Of a stretch of DNA of 7,852 bases, positions 1 to 6,333 are shown one piece after another; position 1 is the stretch's first letter, and the number at the start of each line of letters is the position of its first letter. The translations under genes were made by a program, and so were the position numbers. The notes beneath the pieces are model-generated. The model ran no database searches, had not been told where the DNA came from, and saw nothing but the letters and a program-made list of their open reading frames with translations. The stretch is from NCBI GenBank assembly GCA_029907055.1, contig JARYMO010000061.1, positions 1 to 7,852 on the forward strand. The letters run 5' to 3'. The stretch comes from Syntrophomonadaceae bacterium. GTDB lineage: Bacteria; Bacillota; Syntrophomonadia; Syntrophomonadales; Syntrophothermaceae.

Positions 1-733
1 CCGCGCAGCGGCTGATCTGCCCGCCGCGGGCCAGGGAAATGGCCCCGGTTTCCTCCGACACCACCACCGCCAGCGCGTCTGATACCTCGGTGATGCCCAC
101 GGCGGCGCGGTGCCGGGTGCCCAGGCTGCGGTCCAGGCGCGGGTTGTCGCTCAGGGGGAGGAAACAGCCGGCGCCGGTGATGCGCCCGCGGCTGATGATG
201 ACCGCCCCGTCGTGCAGGGGGCTCTTGGGCATGAAGAGGTTGACCAGCAGCTGGGGAGAGACCACCGCGTCCAGCTTGATGCCGCTCTCGATGAAGTCCT
301 GGATGCCAGTCTCGCGCTCGATGACGATGAGGGCGCCGGTCTGGGCGCGGGAGAGGGTGCCCGCCGCCTGCACGAGGTCGTTGAGGATGCGGCCGGTGTC
401 GGTCCAGCGCTCGCTGGGGTGGGCGAAGAAGCTGCCCCGGCCCAGCTGTTCCAGCCCCCGGCGCAGTTCGGGCTGGAACACCACCGGCAGGGCGATGAAC
501 ACCATGGTCCACACGCGGTCCATGACCCAGCCCACCACCTCCAGGCGCAGGTAGCGGGCACCGATGGACAGCACCAGCAGGGTGAGCAGGCCCTTGAGCA
601 GCTGCTCGGCCCTGGTGCCGCGGATGAGCAGCAGTGCCCGGTACAGCACGTAGGCGACGATGAGGATGTCCAGTGCCGCCAGCGCCACGCGGGTGGGGTT
701 GGCGAAAAGCCCGGAAAAGGCGGAGAAGTCCAA
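1..733 (-). CDS. cdaA: Diadenylate cyclase CdaA, C-terminus cut by window edge
   Basis: This membrane enzyme condenses two ATP into cyclic di-AMP, a messenger controlling potassium and osmolyte balance and cell-wall homeostasis. The first 244 residues are visible and the reading frame leaves the window at base 1; family members are about 270-280 residues. Hydrophobic segments at roughly 15-36, 44-58 and 62-85 fit the usual three N-terminal helices. The DisA_N cyclase domain follows from about residue 85 (VFQPELRRGLEQLGRG). The catalytic DGA motif is at 175-177 (SPLHDGAVII) and the ATP-binding RHR motif at 207-209 (GTRHRAAVGITE), almost the same positions as in the Bacillus enzyme. The TTG start at 733-731 is chosen because AGGGGG lies 7 nt upstream and no upstream ATG fits. 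In Bacillota cdaA is usually followed by cdaR and glmM, which would lie beyond the left edge. The gene is divergent from lemA. Confidence 0.96.
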   Translation of the reverse strand, partial: MDFSAFSGLFANPTRVALAALDILIVAYVLYRALLLIRGTRAEQLLKGLLTLLVLSIGARYLRLEVVGWVMDRVWTMVFIALPVVFQPELRRGLEQLGRGSFFAHPSERWTDTGRILNDLVQAAGTLSRAQTGALIVIERETGIQDFIESGIKLDAVVSPQLLVNLFMPKSPLHDGAVIISRGRITGAGCFLPLSDNPRLDRSLGTRHRAAVGITEVSDALAVVVSEETGAISLARGGQISRCA

Positions 734-740
734 TGTTCAG

Positions 741-746
741 CCCCCT
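741..746 (-). promoter_or_regulatory. Ribosome binding site fixing the TTG start of cdaA
   Basis: On the minus strand AGGGGG is followed by a 7-nt spacer (CTGAACA) and then TTG. This is the only start with a good Shine-Dalgarno sequence near the beginning of the conserved CdaA N-terminus. Confidence 0.8.
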
Positions 747-777
747 GTCACACGACCTGACGGCGGCTACTAGACCT

Positions 778-806
778 ATTGTACGAGTGTTGTCAGGCGG
801 GCGCAA
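778..806 (-). promoter_or_regulatory. Probable sigma-A promoter of cdaA
   Basis: Reading the minus strand, TTGCGC (806-801) is separated by exactly 17 nt from TACAAT (783-778). The -10 matches 5 of 6 consensus bases. The -35 matches only TTG. Transcription would start near 771, giving a leader of about 40 nt before the TTG start. The AT-rich -10 stands out in a very GC-rich region. Confidence 0.6.
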
Positions 807-869
807 GCGGCGCCGCCGGCGGGGCGGGGCCCGCACCGGGAAGCACGGCGGCTGCCAGGGAGCAGCGGG

Positions 870-900
870 CTGAAACGAAAAGAGCGTCCCCTTGTTTCAG
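870..900. repeat. Inverted repeat CTGAAAC-N17-GTTTCAG in the divergent cdaA/lemA control region
   Basis: The arms, 870-876 and 894-900, are perfect 7-bp complements with 17 nt between them. The right arm overlaps the proposed -35 of lemA, so the dyad could be an operator. Read on the minus strand it contains TGAAAC (899-894), 16 nt, then CGTT (877-874), close to ECF sigma promoter architecture (SigW-like TGAAAC-N16-CGTA) and pointing at cdaA. The dyad is read directly from the sequence; either role is inference. Confidence 0.45.
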
Positions 901-920
901 GGTGATAAAGGGTATAGACT
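892..920 (+). promoter_or_regulatory. Weak candidate promoter of the lemA operon
   Basis: TTGTTT (892-897), a 17-nt spacer, then TAGACT (915-920). The -35 has only TTG in common with consensus and the -10 matches 4 of 6. It is the best-spaced candidate in the AT-richest stretch upstream of lemA and would give a leader of about 55 nt. The right arm of the CTGAAAC/GTTTCAG dyad overlaps its -35. Confidence 0.35.
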
Positions 921-981
921 GACAGTGCGGGACGTTGACGCAGTGGTGCGGCGGGCCGCGAGGAAAGGAGCGTGGGAGCCG

Positions 982-1551
982 GTGAGGAACCTATGGCTGG
1001 TGCTGGGGGTAGTGGCGCTGGTGCTGGTAGTGGCACTGGTAGGCAGCTACAACAGCGTGGTGGCGATGAACGAGGACGTGCAGAGCAAGTGGAGCCAGGT
1101 GGAGAACCAGCTGCAGCGGCGGGCCGACCTCATCCCCAACCTAGTGGCCACGGTGGAAGGCTACGCAGTGCACGAGGAGGGCATCTTCAAGGAGCTGGCC
1201 AACGCGCGCAGCCGCATGATGGGCGCCGGCGGGCCAGCGGAGAAAGCGGCCGCTGACCAGCAGTTCACCTCGGCGCTGTCGCGGCTGCTGGTGGTGGTGG
1301 AGAACTACCCCAACCTGAAGGCCGACGTGAACTTCCGCCAGCTGCAGGACGAGCTGGCAGGGACCGAGAACCGCCTGGCGGTGGCCCGCATGGACTACAA
1401 CAACGCGGTGCAGGCCTTCAACACGCGCATCAAGCGCTTCCCCACCATGCTGTGGGTGCGCATGCTGGGCTTCGAGCCCTACGAGTACTTCGAGGCCCAG
1501 GAGGGGGCGCAGCAGGTCCCGACCGTGAAGTTCAAGGGAACGGGGGAATAG
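982..1551 (+). CDS. lemA: LemA family protein
   Basis: A 189-residue membrane-anchored protein, the usual LemA length of about 185. LemA proteins have one N-terminal membrane helix and a helical-bundle domain; their biochemical role is not settled, though they often accompany TPM-domain or M48 peptidase genes. Residues 4-21 form the hydrophobic helix. The family signature follows directly: YNSVV at 23-27, SKWSQVENQLQRRADLIPNL around 35-54, GYAVHEEG at 60-67, VENYPNLKADVNF at 106-118, LQDELAGTENRLAVAR at 121-136, then YNNAVQAFNTRIKRFP and GFEPYEYFE toward the end. The GTG at 982 is preferred because GGAAAGGAG ends 11 nt upstream and the protein then begins MRNLW. The frame stays open upstream to a TTG at 892, but that extension is charged and unlike the family. 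The stop is only 6 nt before the next gene, so the two are co-transcribed and probably co-translated. Confidence 0.93.
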   Translation: MRNLWLVLGVVALVLVVALVGSYNSVVAMNEDVQSKWSQVENQLQRRADLIPNLVATVEGYAVHEEGIFKELANARSRMMGAGGPAEKAAADQQFTSALSRLLVVVENYPNLKADVNFRQLQDELAGTENRLAVARMDYNNAVQAFNTRIKRFPTMLWVRMLGFEPYEYFEAQEGAQQVPTVKFKGTGE

Positions 1552-1557
1552 CAGGGG

Positions 1558-2355
1558 ATGAGCAAGATGCGATGGCGGCGGGCGCCGGCGCTGGCCCTGC
1601 TGCTGCTGGCGCTGCTGGCCTGGGCGGCGCCGCTGCAGGCGGCGGTGCAGGTCCCCCAGCCGGGGCCGGAGTTCTACGTGCTCGACCAGGCGGGGGTGTT
1701 GAGCGATTCCACCCGCCAGTACATCGTGCAGGCCAGCACCGAGCTGGAACGGCTGACCAGGGCCCAGGTGGCGGTCGTGACCATGGAGTCGCTGCAGGGG
1801 CAGGTGCTGGAGGAAGTGAGCCTCGCCATCCTGCGCCAGTGGGGGCTGGGTGACCGCCAGCTCAACAACGGGCTGCTGATGCTGGTGGTGGTGGGAGACC
1901 GCCGCTCGCGCATCGAGGTGGGCTACGGGCTGGAAGGGGCGCTGCCCGACGCCAAGACCGGGCGCATCCAGGACGAGTACATGCTGCCCTACTTCCGGGC
2001 CGGGGACTACGACAGCGGGGTGCTGGCCGGCTACCAGGCCCTGGTGCAGGAAGTGGCGCGGGAGTACGGCGTGGAGCTGTCCACCCCCGCCCCGGGGGTG
2101 CTGCCGCTGCCGGTGCAGACGGCGCCGGAGCTGCCCTGGTGGGCGTGGGCGCTCATCGGCCTGGGCATCCTGCTGCTGGTGTGGGTCGATGCCCGTTTCT
2201 TCCGCGGCTTCTTCCTGGGGCTGCTGCTGGGCAGCCTGACGCGGGGCGGGCGGGGCGGGCGGGGCGGCGGGAGCTTCGGCGGCGGCTTCCGGGGAGGAGG
2301 CGGCTGGGGCGGGGGCGGCTCCGGCGGAGGCGGCGGCAGCAGCCGCGGCTGGTGA
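1558..2355 (+). CDS. TPM-domain (YgcG-like) secreted/membrane protein with glycine-rich tail
   Basis: A 265-residue protein of the TPM_phosphatase family (YgcG/Psb32-like). A weak acid phosphatase activity has been reported for a plant homologue; the bacterial role is unclear. A signal peptide occupies residues 1-28 (basic RWRR, then a Leu-rich core, cleavage probably at LQA-AV). The TPM domain spans about 37-172: VLDQAGVLS at 41-49, WGLGDRQLNNGLLMLVV at 95-111, the hallmark RIEVGYGLEGALPDA at 118-132, and YMLPYFRAGDYDSGV at 141-155. A membrane helix follows at about 193-210 and a second hydrophobic stretch at 214-226. The tail from 229 to 265 is almost all Gly with Arg, Ser, Phe and Trp, as in many YgcG homologues. 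Two in-frame ATGs compete: 1558 (GGGGG 11 nt upstream) and 1567 (AGGGG 9 nt upstream, giving MRWRR). It is second gene of the lemA operon, which ends at the terminator downstream. Confidence 0.9.
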   Translation: MSKMRWRRAPALALLLLALLAWAAPLQAAVQVPQPGPEFYVLDQAGVLSDSTRQYIVQASTELERLTRAQVAVVTMESLQGQVLEEVSLAILRQWGLGDRQLNNGLLMLVVVGDRRSRIEVGYGLEGALPDAKTGRIQDEYMLPYFRAGDYDSGVLAGYQALVQEVAREYGVELSTPAPGVLPLPVQTAPELPWWAWALIGLGILLLVWVDARFFRGFFLGLLLGSLTRGGRGGRGGGSFGGGFRGGGGWGGGGSGGGGGSSRGW

Positions 2356-2385
2356 ACGAACAGCGGGAACGCGCAGCGGAGCACG

Positions 2386-2420
2386 AGGGGGCGCGCCATC
2401 TGGCGCGCCCCCTGTTTGTT
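2386..2420 (+). terminator. Intrinsic terminator of the lemA operon
   Basis: A perfect 13-bp stem: AGGGGGCGCGCCA (2386-2398), loop TC, TGGCGCGCCCCCT (2401-2413), then GTTTGTT. It begins 30 nt after the TPM gene stop. The innermost A-T pair probably opens to give a 4-nt loop. The stem core closely matches that of the terminator at 4048-4080. Confidence 0.9.
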
Positions 2421-2614
2421 GCCCCCTGCCGCGAGGCCGGCGGTGAGATGTTCAGCCTTCCTGGTTCGCCCGTTGCGTTCTCCCCGGCGGCGTCGCCCCC
2501 ACGCTTCTTTACGCCCGGCTCCCCGACCAGGCCTCTCGCCAGGAGGGGCCAGGGGGCGGCCGATACCGCTCCCTGCCAGGAATCCCCATCCCGACACCCT
2601 GATGCTGCCAGAGG

Positions 2615-2636
2615 ATTCGCACGACTTGTGTCGAAT
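2615..2636. repeat. Imperfect dyad ATTCG...CGAAT upstream of the MFS gene
   Basis: ATTCG (2615-2619) and CGAAT (2632-2636) are perfect 5-bp arms. CAC (2620-2622) pairs with GTG (2628-2630) if T2631 is bulged out. The element lies about 130 nt upstream of the transporter start and could bind a regulator. No factor can be assigned from the sequence. Confidence 0.3.
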
Positions 2637-2751
2637 ACCGCAACCGTTGCTGCGTTTTTTCGGGGGACGGGGGAGGAGGTGGCGCTCCACCAGTACCGCG
2701 CATCGGCAAGGCGCGGGCATATCACGGACAATGTCCCAATAACGCTTGATT

Positions 2752-2759
2752 GGAGGAGG
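2752..2759 (+). promoter_or_regulatory. Ribosome binding site favouring the GTG start of the MFS gene
   Basis: GGAGGAGG is 4 nt from GTG 2764 (7 nt if GGAGG is used). A second purine run, AGGAG at 2768-2772, would serve the in-frame ATG at 2779 with a 6-nt spacer, so both starts are possible. Confidence 0.6.
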
Positions 2760-2763
2760 AGCA

Positions 2764-4017
2764 GTGCAGGAGAAAGTCATGAACCGTTGGGTGGTCGTCA
2801 TGGGCGCGGTGCTCATCCAGCTCTGCCTGGGCGCCGTGTACGCCTGGAGCCTGTTCAACCAGCCGCTGGTCGACAAGTTCGGCTGGGACAAGGCGGACGT
2901 CGTGGTCACCTTCTCGATCACCATCTTCGTCTTTTCTCTCTTCACCATCATCGCCGGGAAGATCCAGGACCGGATCGGCCCCCGCTGGGTCGCCACCCTG
3001 GGGGGCATCATCATGGGCACCGGCATCATGCTCGCCAGCACCGCCACCACCATCACCCAGTTGTACCTCTACTACGGGGTCATCGGCGGCGCGGGCATCG
3101 GTGCTGCCTACGTGTGTCCGCTGGCCACCTGCCTGAAATGGTTCCCGGACAAGCGGGGCCTGATCAGCGGCCTGGCAGTGGCGGGGTTCGGCGCCGGGGC
3201 CCTGGTGTTCAAGCCCCTCATCCTGAAGCTCATCGCCAGCGTGGGGGTGTCCGAGACCTTCCTCTACCTGGGCGTCATCTACCTGGTGGCGGTGGTCATC
3301 GGCGCCCAGTTCCTGGTGGTGCCTCCTGCCGGGTACGTTCCCCGCGGCTGGACTCCCCCGGTTGTCCACCAGTCCAACGCGCACCGGGACTTCTCGCCCG
3401 GACAGATGCTGGCCACCCGCCACTTCTACGTGCTGTGGGTGATGTACCTCTTCGGGGCCGCCGCAGGCCTGATGGTCATCGGCCTGGCCAAGGACATCGG
3501 CATCAACCTGGTGGGGCTTTCGGCCGCTGCCGCGGCCAACGCCGTGGTGGTGGTGGCCATTTTCAACGCCCTGGGCCGCATCGTGTGGGGCACCCTGTCC
3601 GACAAGCTGGGCCGGATCAACTCCCTGCTCTTCATGTACCTCCTGGCCGGGGCGGCCATGTTCCTCATGAGCAGCACCACCATGGACTACGCCAGCTTCC
3701 TCGCCCTCTGTTCGGCGGTCGGGTTCTGCTTCGGCGGCTTCCTCGCCATCTTCCCCACCGTTACCGCCGACTACTACGGCACCAGGCACGTCGGTACCAA
3801 CTACGGCATCGTCTTCATGGCCTACGGCATCGCCGCCATCGTGGGACCCAAGATCGGGACTTCCGGTTCCATGACGCAGGCCTTCCTCATCGCCGCCTGT
3901 CTGTGCGCCATTGCCGCGGGGCTGTCGTTCCTGGTCAGAAAGCCGCCGGTCCTGGCCGCTGCCGGGGAGGGGGCCCTCTTCATCCCCGCCGACGCGCTGC
4001 CGCAGGAGAGCGAGTAG
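2764..4017 (+). CDS. MFS transporter, oxalate/formate antiporter (OFA) family
   Basis: A 417-residue inner-membrane carrier with about 12 hydrophobic helices. OFA members move small carboxylates such as oxalate, formate or lactate, often by exchange or with protons. The start of helix 1 (MNRWVVVMGAVLIQL then LGAVYAWSLF, residues 6-31) is typical of the family. The loop 2-3 MFS motif is GKIQDRIGPRW at 65-75; its counterpart in the second half is SDKLGRINS at 279-287. WFPDKRGLISGLAVAGFGAGA (126-146) and ADYYGTRHVGTNYG (335-348) are also OFA signatures. An arginine sits in helix 8 (NALGRIVWG, Arg272). In helix 11, where the oxalate carrier OxlT has its substrate-binding lysine, this protein reads FMAYGIAA, so I infer a substrate other than oxalate, perhaps a monocarboxylate. 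GTG 2764 is preferred; ATG 2779 would remove five residues. It is a single-gene unit ending at the 4048 terminator, convergent with the propeller gene. Confidence 0.88.
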   Translation: MQEKVMNRWVVVMGAVLIQLCLGAVYAWSLFNQPLVDKFGWDKADVVVTFSITIFVFSLFTIIAGKIQDRIGPRWVATLGGIIMGTGIMLASTATTITQLYLYYGVIGGAGIGAAYVCPLATCLKWFPDKRGLISGLAVAGFGAGALVFKPLILKLIASVGVSETFLYLGVIYLVAVVIGAQFLVVPPAGYVPRGWTPPVVHQSNAHRDFSPGQMLATRHFYVLWVMYLFGAAAGLMVIGLAKDIGINLVGLSAAAAANAVVVVAIFNALGRIVWGTLSDKLGRINSLLFMYLLAGAAMFLMSSTTMDYASFLALCSAVGFCFGGFLAIFPTVTADYYGTRHVGTNYGIVFMAYGIAAIVGPKIGTSGSMTQAFLIAACLCAIAAGLSFLVRKPPVLAAAGEGALFIPADALPQESE

Positions 4018-4047
4018 CGGGAGCGGTGATACAAATTGACAAGCAAG

Positions 4048-4080
4048 AGGGGCGCGCCGCCGGGCGCGCCCCTGCCTTTT
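4048..4080. terminator. Probable bidirectional terminator between convergent genes
   Basis: A perfect 11-bp stem: AGGGGCGCGCC (4048-4058), loop GCCG, GGCGCGCCCCT (4063-4073). It is followed by GCCTTTT on the plus strand and CTTGCTTGTC on the minus strand. It sits in the 84-nt gap between the stops of the MFS gene (4017) and the propeller gene (4102), so it can serve both, better on the plus strand. Confidence 0.85.
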
Positions 4081-4101
4081 CCGGGTTCCTCCTGCCGCAG
4101 G

Positions 4102-6231
4102 TCACTTGGCCCAGGGTTGCAGCCTGACCTGTCCGATGGCCTCCAGGCCCGGCAGCCGGTTCATCTGCACCAGCCGCTCGGACACCGTGTAGAGGACGTC
4201 CTCGATGTACAGCGAGCGCTTCACCGCCTCTTCCCACTGGGTGAAGCCGGCTTCCCCGCCGTGCTGGATGCGTCCCTGCAGGGTAATGCCGTTCTGGGGT
4301 GAGACGGCGAAGACGTACGCCCCCTGCCAGGGCCCGGGGTAGGGGGAGCGGTCGGGCCGCTCCATGATGTAGTAGGGGGTTTCTACCGTGACCGGCAGCA
4401 CCAGCAGGTTGCGGGCGCGGCTGAAGAGCAGTGCCTTGGGGTCGCGCAGGGCCAGGGAATCGGAGTAGCCCTCCACCACGTACTTGGAGATCTCCCGCGG
4501 CTGGGCCGGGTTGGAGACGTCGAAGAGCGAGAGCTTGAGCCCCGGCACCGGCACCGGCGGGGGTATGATGCGGGGGGCCACCTCTGCCCGCAGCCCCGGG
4601 GAGACGTTCACCGCGGAGTCCTCCTGCAGCAGCGGCACGGGGACCGGCACCGGTGCGGTCTCCTTGCCGATGCCGATGAGGTGGGTGTCGTCGTAGGGGT
4701 GCAGGTAGTCAGAGTAGCCGGGGATCTTGAGCTGGCCCAGCATCCTGGGCGCGGTGGGCTCGCTCACGTCCAGCACGAAGAGCGGGTCCACCTGGCGGAA
4801 GGTGACCAGGTAGGCGCGGTTGCCCATGAAGCGGGCGGAGTAGATGCGCTCTCCGGGGGCCAGGCCCTCCAGCCGGCCGATGGTCTCCATCCTGGCGTTG
4901 AGCACGAAGACGTTGTTGCGGGTGGTGGATTCGCCGCTCAGCAGCCAGCCCTGGGAGGTGGTGGCTATCCGGAAGAAGCCCCGGTGCTCGTCCATCGAGT
5001 ACTGGTTGAGCACCTGCCCCGGCACCTCGCCCTGGGCCCGCCAGGTGACGGCGTTGCCAGCGATGACCAGCTTGTGCACGGTGGTCTTGTCGCGCTCCCG
5101 TTCCAGGTCGCGCTGCCACTTCTCGCGGAAGGCCCGCACCTTCTCCTCCAGGGCCCAGGCGGCGCCGTAGTCCAGGGTGTCCATGTAGGCGGTCAGGATG
5201 TCCTCCGCCCGCTGCAGCTTCTCCAGCACCCCGGCCGGGGAGTTGCGCACGGAGCGCAGGCGCTGGGCCACCGGGGCCGGCACCAGGGTGGCCAGGCCGT
5301 CCAGCAGGCGGTTGGTGAACAGGCCCAGGTCGGGGGTCTTGACGTTGGTGAGGTAGAGGGCGCTGGGGGAGGCGAAGACGTTCTGCGACACCCCGGTGAG
5401 GAAGGTGGTGCTGCCGGTCTCCTGGCGGTCGTCGCGGACGTTGAAGGAGAACACCTGGGTGTAGCGGTAGGAGTAGTCCGGGCAGTCGAAGTAGTAGATG
5501 CGTCCGGGGGGGACCACCTTCTGCAGCCCGTTGGCCTGGTAGGCCGGGAGTTCAAAGCGGCCGTCGCGCTCGGTGACCGGGGTGGTGGCCACTACGTAGG
5601 CGTAATCGCCGATGAGGCGGGAGCTGACGTAGCTGCCGGGCAGGCTCAGGGTGCGGCGCGGCTCGATGTTGGCCGGGTCGCTGACGTCGTAGACGCGGGC
5701 GAACATGCCGCTGCCCTCGGCGGGGATGCCGAAGACCACCAGCCGGTCACCGTGGATGAAGAGCTCGGTAGCGGTGCCCTGCCCGCCGATGCGGGCCAGC
5801 ACCTTGGCGTTGCCCGGCGGGTAGGCGGAGAGGATGACCACCTCTCCCCCGGACACCACGTACAGGCGGGAGCCGTCGCTCTTGACCAGGTCCGCCTCGT
5901 CCACCCCTTCCACCTGCACGTTGGTGCGCGAGTAGTCGACGGTGGCGGCCTGCGTCTTGGCGGCATCGGCGGCCGGGGCCGGGGCGCGCTCGGCGACGCC
6001 GGCTTCGGGCAACGCCATGTCGGTCACCGGCCCCCGGTACACGACGCCGTAGCCGAACTGGCGGGCGATCTCCATGTTGCGGCGCAGGTAGTCGTCCAGC
6101 GCCTGGTAGCTGGCGAAGGTCTGCGGGGCGGCAGCAGCGCTGGGAGGCGGTGCGGCGGCGATGCCCCCCAGGGCGATGCACAGCACCAGCGCGGTGGCCA
6201 GCGCCAGGTAGCAGTGTGAGCCTCGTTTCAT
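4102..6231 (-). CDS. Secreted beta-propeller domain protein (Beta_propel family), function unknown
   Basis: A 709-residue exported protein of the bacterial/archaeal 'beta propeller domain' family (Pfam Beta_propel, from memory PF09826). No enzymatic role is established and I assign none. A signal peptide covers about residues 1-35 (MKRG, hydrophobic core 8-27, Ala/Pro-rich end). The LVLC in it is not a good lipobox. The family hallmark is at 101-119: SRTNVQVEGVDEADLVKSD. Blade-like repeats follow, each with a DVSxP turn: YDVSDPANIEP (181-191), LDVSEPTAPRM (487-497) and FDVSNPAQPRE (570-580). Between blades, residues about 305-382 are helical and charged (LEEKVRAFREKWQRDLERER), an apparent insertion, and 526-563 is Pro/Val-rich. 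The ATG at 6231 is chosen because GGGGGAG lies 5 nt upstream and a signal peptide follows at once; the 25-residue upstream extension lacks an RBS. The polymerase gene lies 102 nt upstream on the same strand with no clear terminator between. Confidence 0.88.
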   Translation of the reverse strand: MKRGSHCYLALATALVLCIALGGIAAAPPPSAAAAPQTFASYQALDDYLRRNMEIARQFGYGVVYRGPVTDMALPEAGVAERAPAPAADAAKTQAATVDYSRTNVQVEGVDEADLVKSDGSRLYVVSGGEVVILSAYPPGNAKVLARIGGQGTATELFIHGDRLVVFGIPAEGSGMFARVYDVSDPANIEPRRTLSLPGSYVSSRLIGDYAYVVATTPVTERDGRFELPAYQANGLQKVVPPGRIYYFDCPDYSYRYTQVFSFNVRDDRQETGSTTFLTGVSQNVFASPSALYLTNVKTPDLGLFTNRLLDGLATLVPAPVAQRLRSVRNSPAGVLEKLQRAEDILTAYMDTLDYGAAWALEEKVRAFREKWQRDLERERDKTTVHKLVIAGNAVTWRAQGEVPGQVLNQYSMDEHRGFFRIATTSQGWLLSGESTTRNNVFVLNARMETIGRLEGLAPGERIYSARFMGNRAYLVTFRQVDPLFVLDVSEPTAPRMLGQLKIPGYSDYLHPYDDTHLIGIGKETAPVPVPVPLLQEDSAVNVSPGLRAEVAPRIIPPPVPVPGLKLSLFDVSNPAQPREISKYVVEGYSDSLALRDPKALLFSRARNLLVLPVTVETPYYIMERPDRSPYPGPWQGAYVFAVSPQNGITLQGRIQHGGEAGFTQWEEAVKRSLYIEDVLYTVSERLVQMNRLPGLEAIGQVRLQPWAK

Positions 6232-6236
6232 GTTCT

Positions 6237-6243
6237 CTCCCCC
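6237..6243 (-). promoter_or_regulatory. Ribosome binding site fixing the start of the propeller gene
   Basis: On the minus strand GGGGGAG is followed by 5 nt (AGAAC) and the ATG at 6231. This decides against the in-frame ATG at 6306, which has no comparable signal. Confidence 0.8.
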
Positions 6244-6333
6244 TCTCCGGCCCGCGGGTGCGCGCCTTTGCCAATAAGTACGCGGCCTGCCGGCGGCAGC
6301 TTGCACCCGCTGGGCGGTGGGGTGGCGCCCGGC

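Larger units (their letters stand above)
2421..2763. other. Non-coding stretch before the MFS gene
   Basis: No credible gene: reading frames on both strands are Pro/Arg-rich, lack ribosome sites and resemble nothing I know. GC is lower from about 2610 to 2750, where promoter elements are expected. The only spaced candidate I see is TCGGCA (2703-2708) with GACAAT (2727-2732) at 18 nt, four of six matches in each box; it is weak. An imperfect dyad lies at 2615-2636. GAATCC (2580-2585) and GGATTC (2613-2618) form a further short inverted pair. No known riboswitch core was recognised. Confidence 0.5.

Noticed and set aside
110..760. A 216-codon plus-strand open frame opposite cdaA
   Set aside because: The minus strand encodes CdaA with DGA and RHR motifs in the expected places; the plus frame is Gln/His/Ala-rich noise.
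892..981. A 30-residue N-terminal extension of LemA from the TTG at 892
   Set aside because: It overlaps the proposed promoter, has no RBS and is unlike LemA proteins, which start just before the membrane helix.
2241..2352. GC-rich tandem-like repeats at the 3' end of the TPM gene
   Set aside because: They simply encode the Gly-rich tail common in YgcG-type proteins.
2421..2600. A possible cyclic-di-AMP (ydaO-type) riboswitch on the minus strand, suggested by a GGGGAGAAC...GGGCGAAC stretch
   Set aside because: The other conserved core strings of that riboswitch are missing, and it would lead antisense into the TPM gene.
2639..2660. A small hairpin (GCAA-CCG-TTGC) followed by TGCG and six Ts, resembling a terminator or attenuator
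   Set aside because: The stem is only four pairs with a 4-nt gap to the T-run, too weak for an intrinsic terminator.
2722..3789. A 355-codon minus-strand open frame antisense to the MFS gene
   Set aside because: A shadow frame, rich in His, Asp and Gly, opposite a clear membrane carrier.
2139..4127. A 662-codon plus-strand open frame overlapping the TPM and MFS genes
   Set aside because: It is the +1-shifted shadow of two recognisable genes, made long by high GC; its translation is Arg/Gly/His-rich with no domain.
4681..6219. A 512-codon plus-strand open frame antisense to the propeller gene
   Set aside because: The minus-strand product has a signal peptide, RBS and family motifs; the antisense frame is low-complexity Gly/Val/His and has no RBS.
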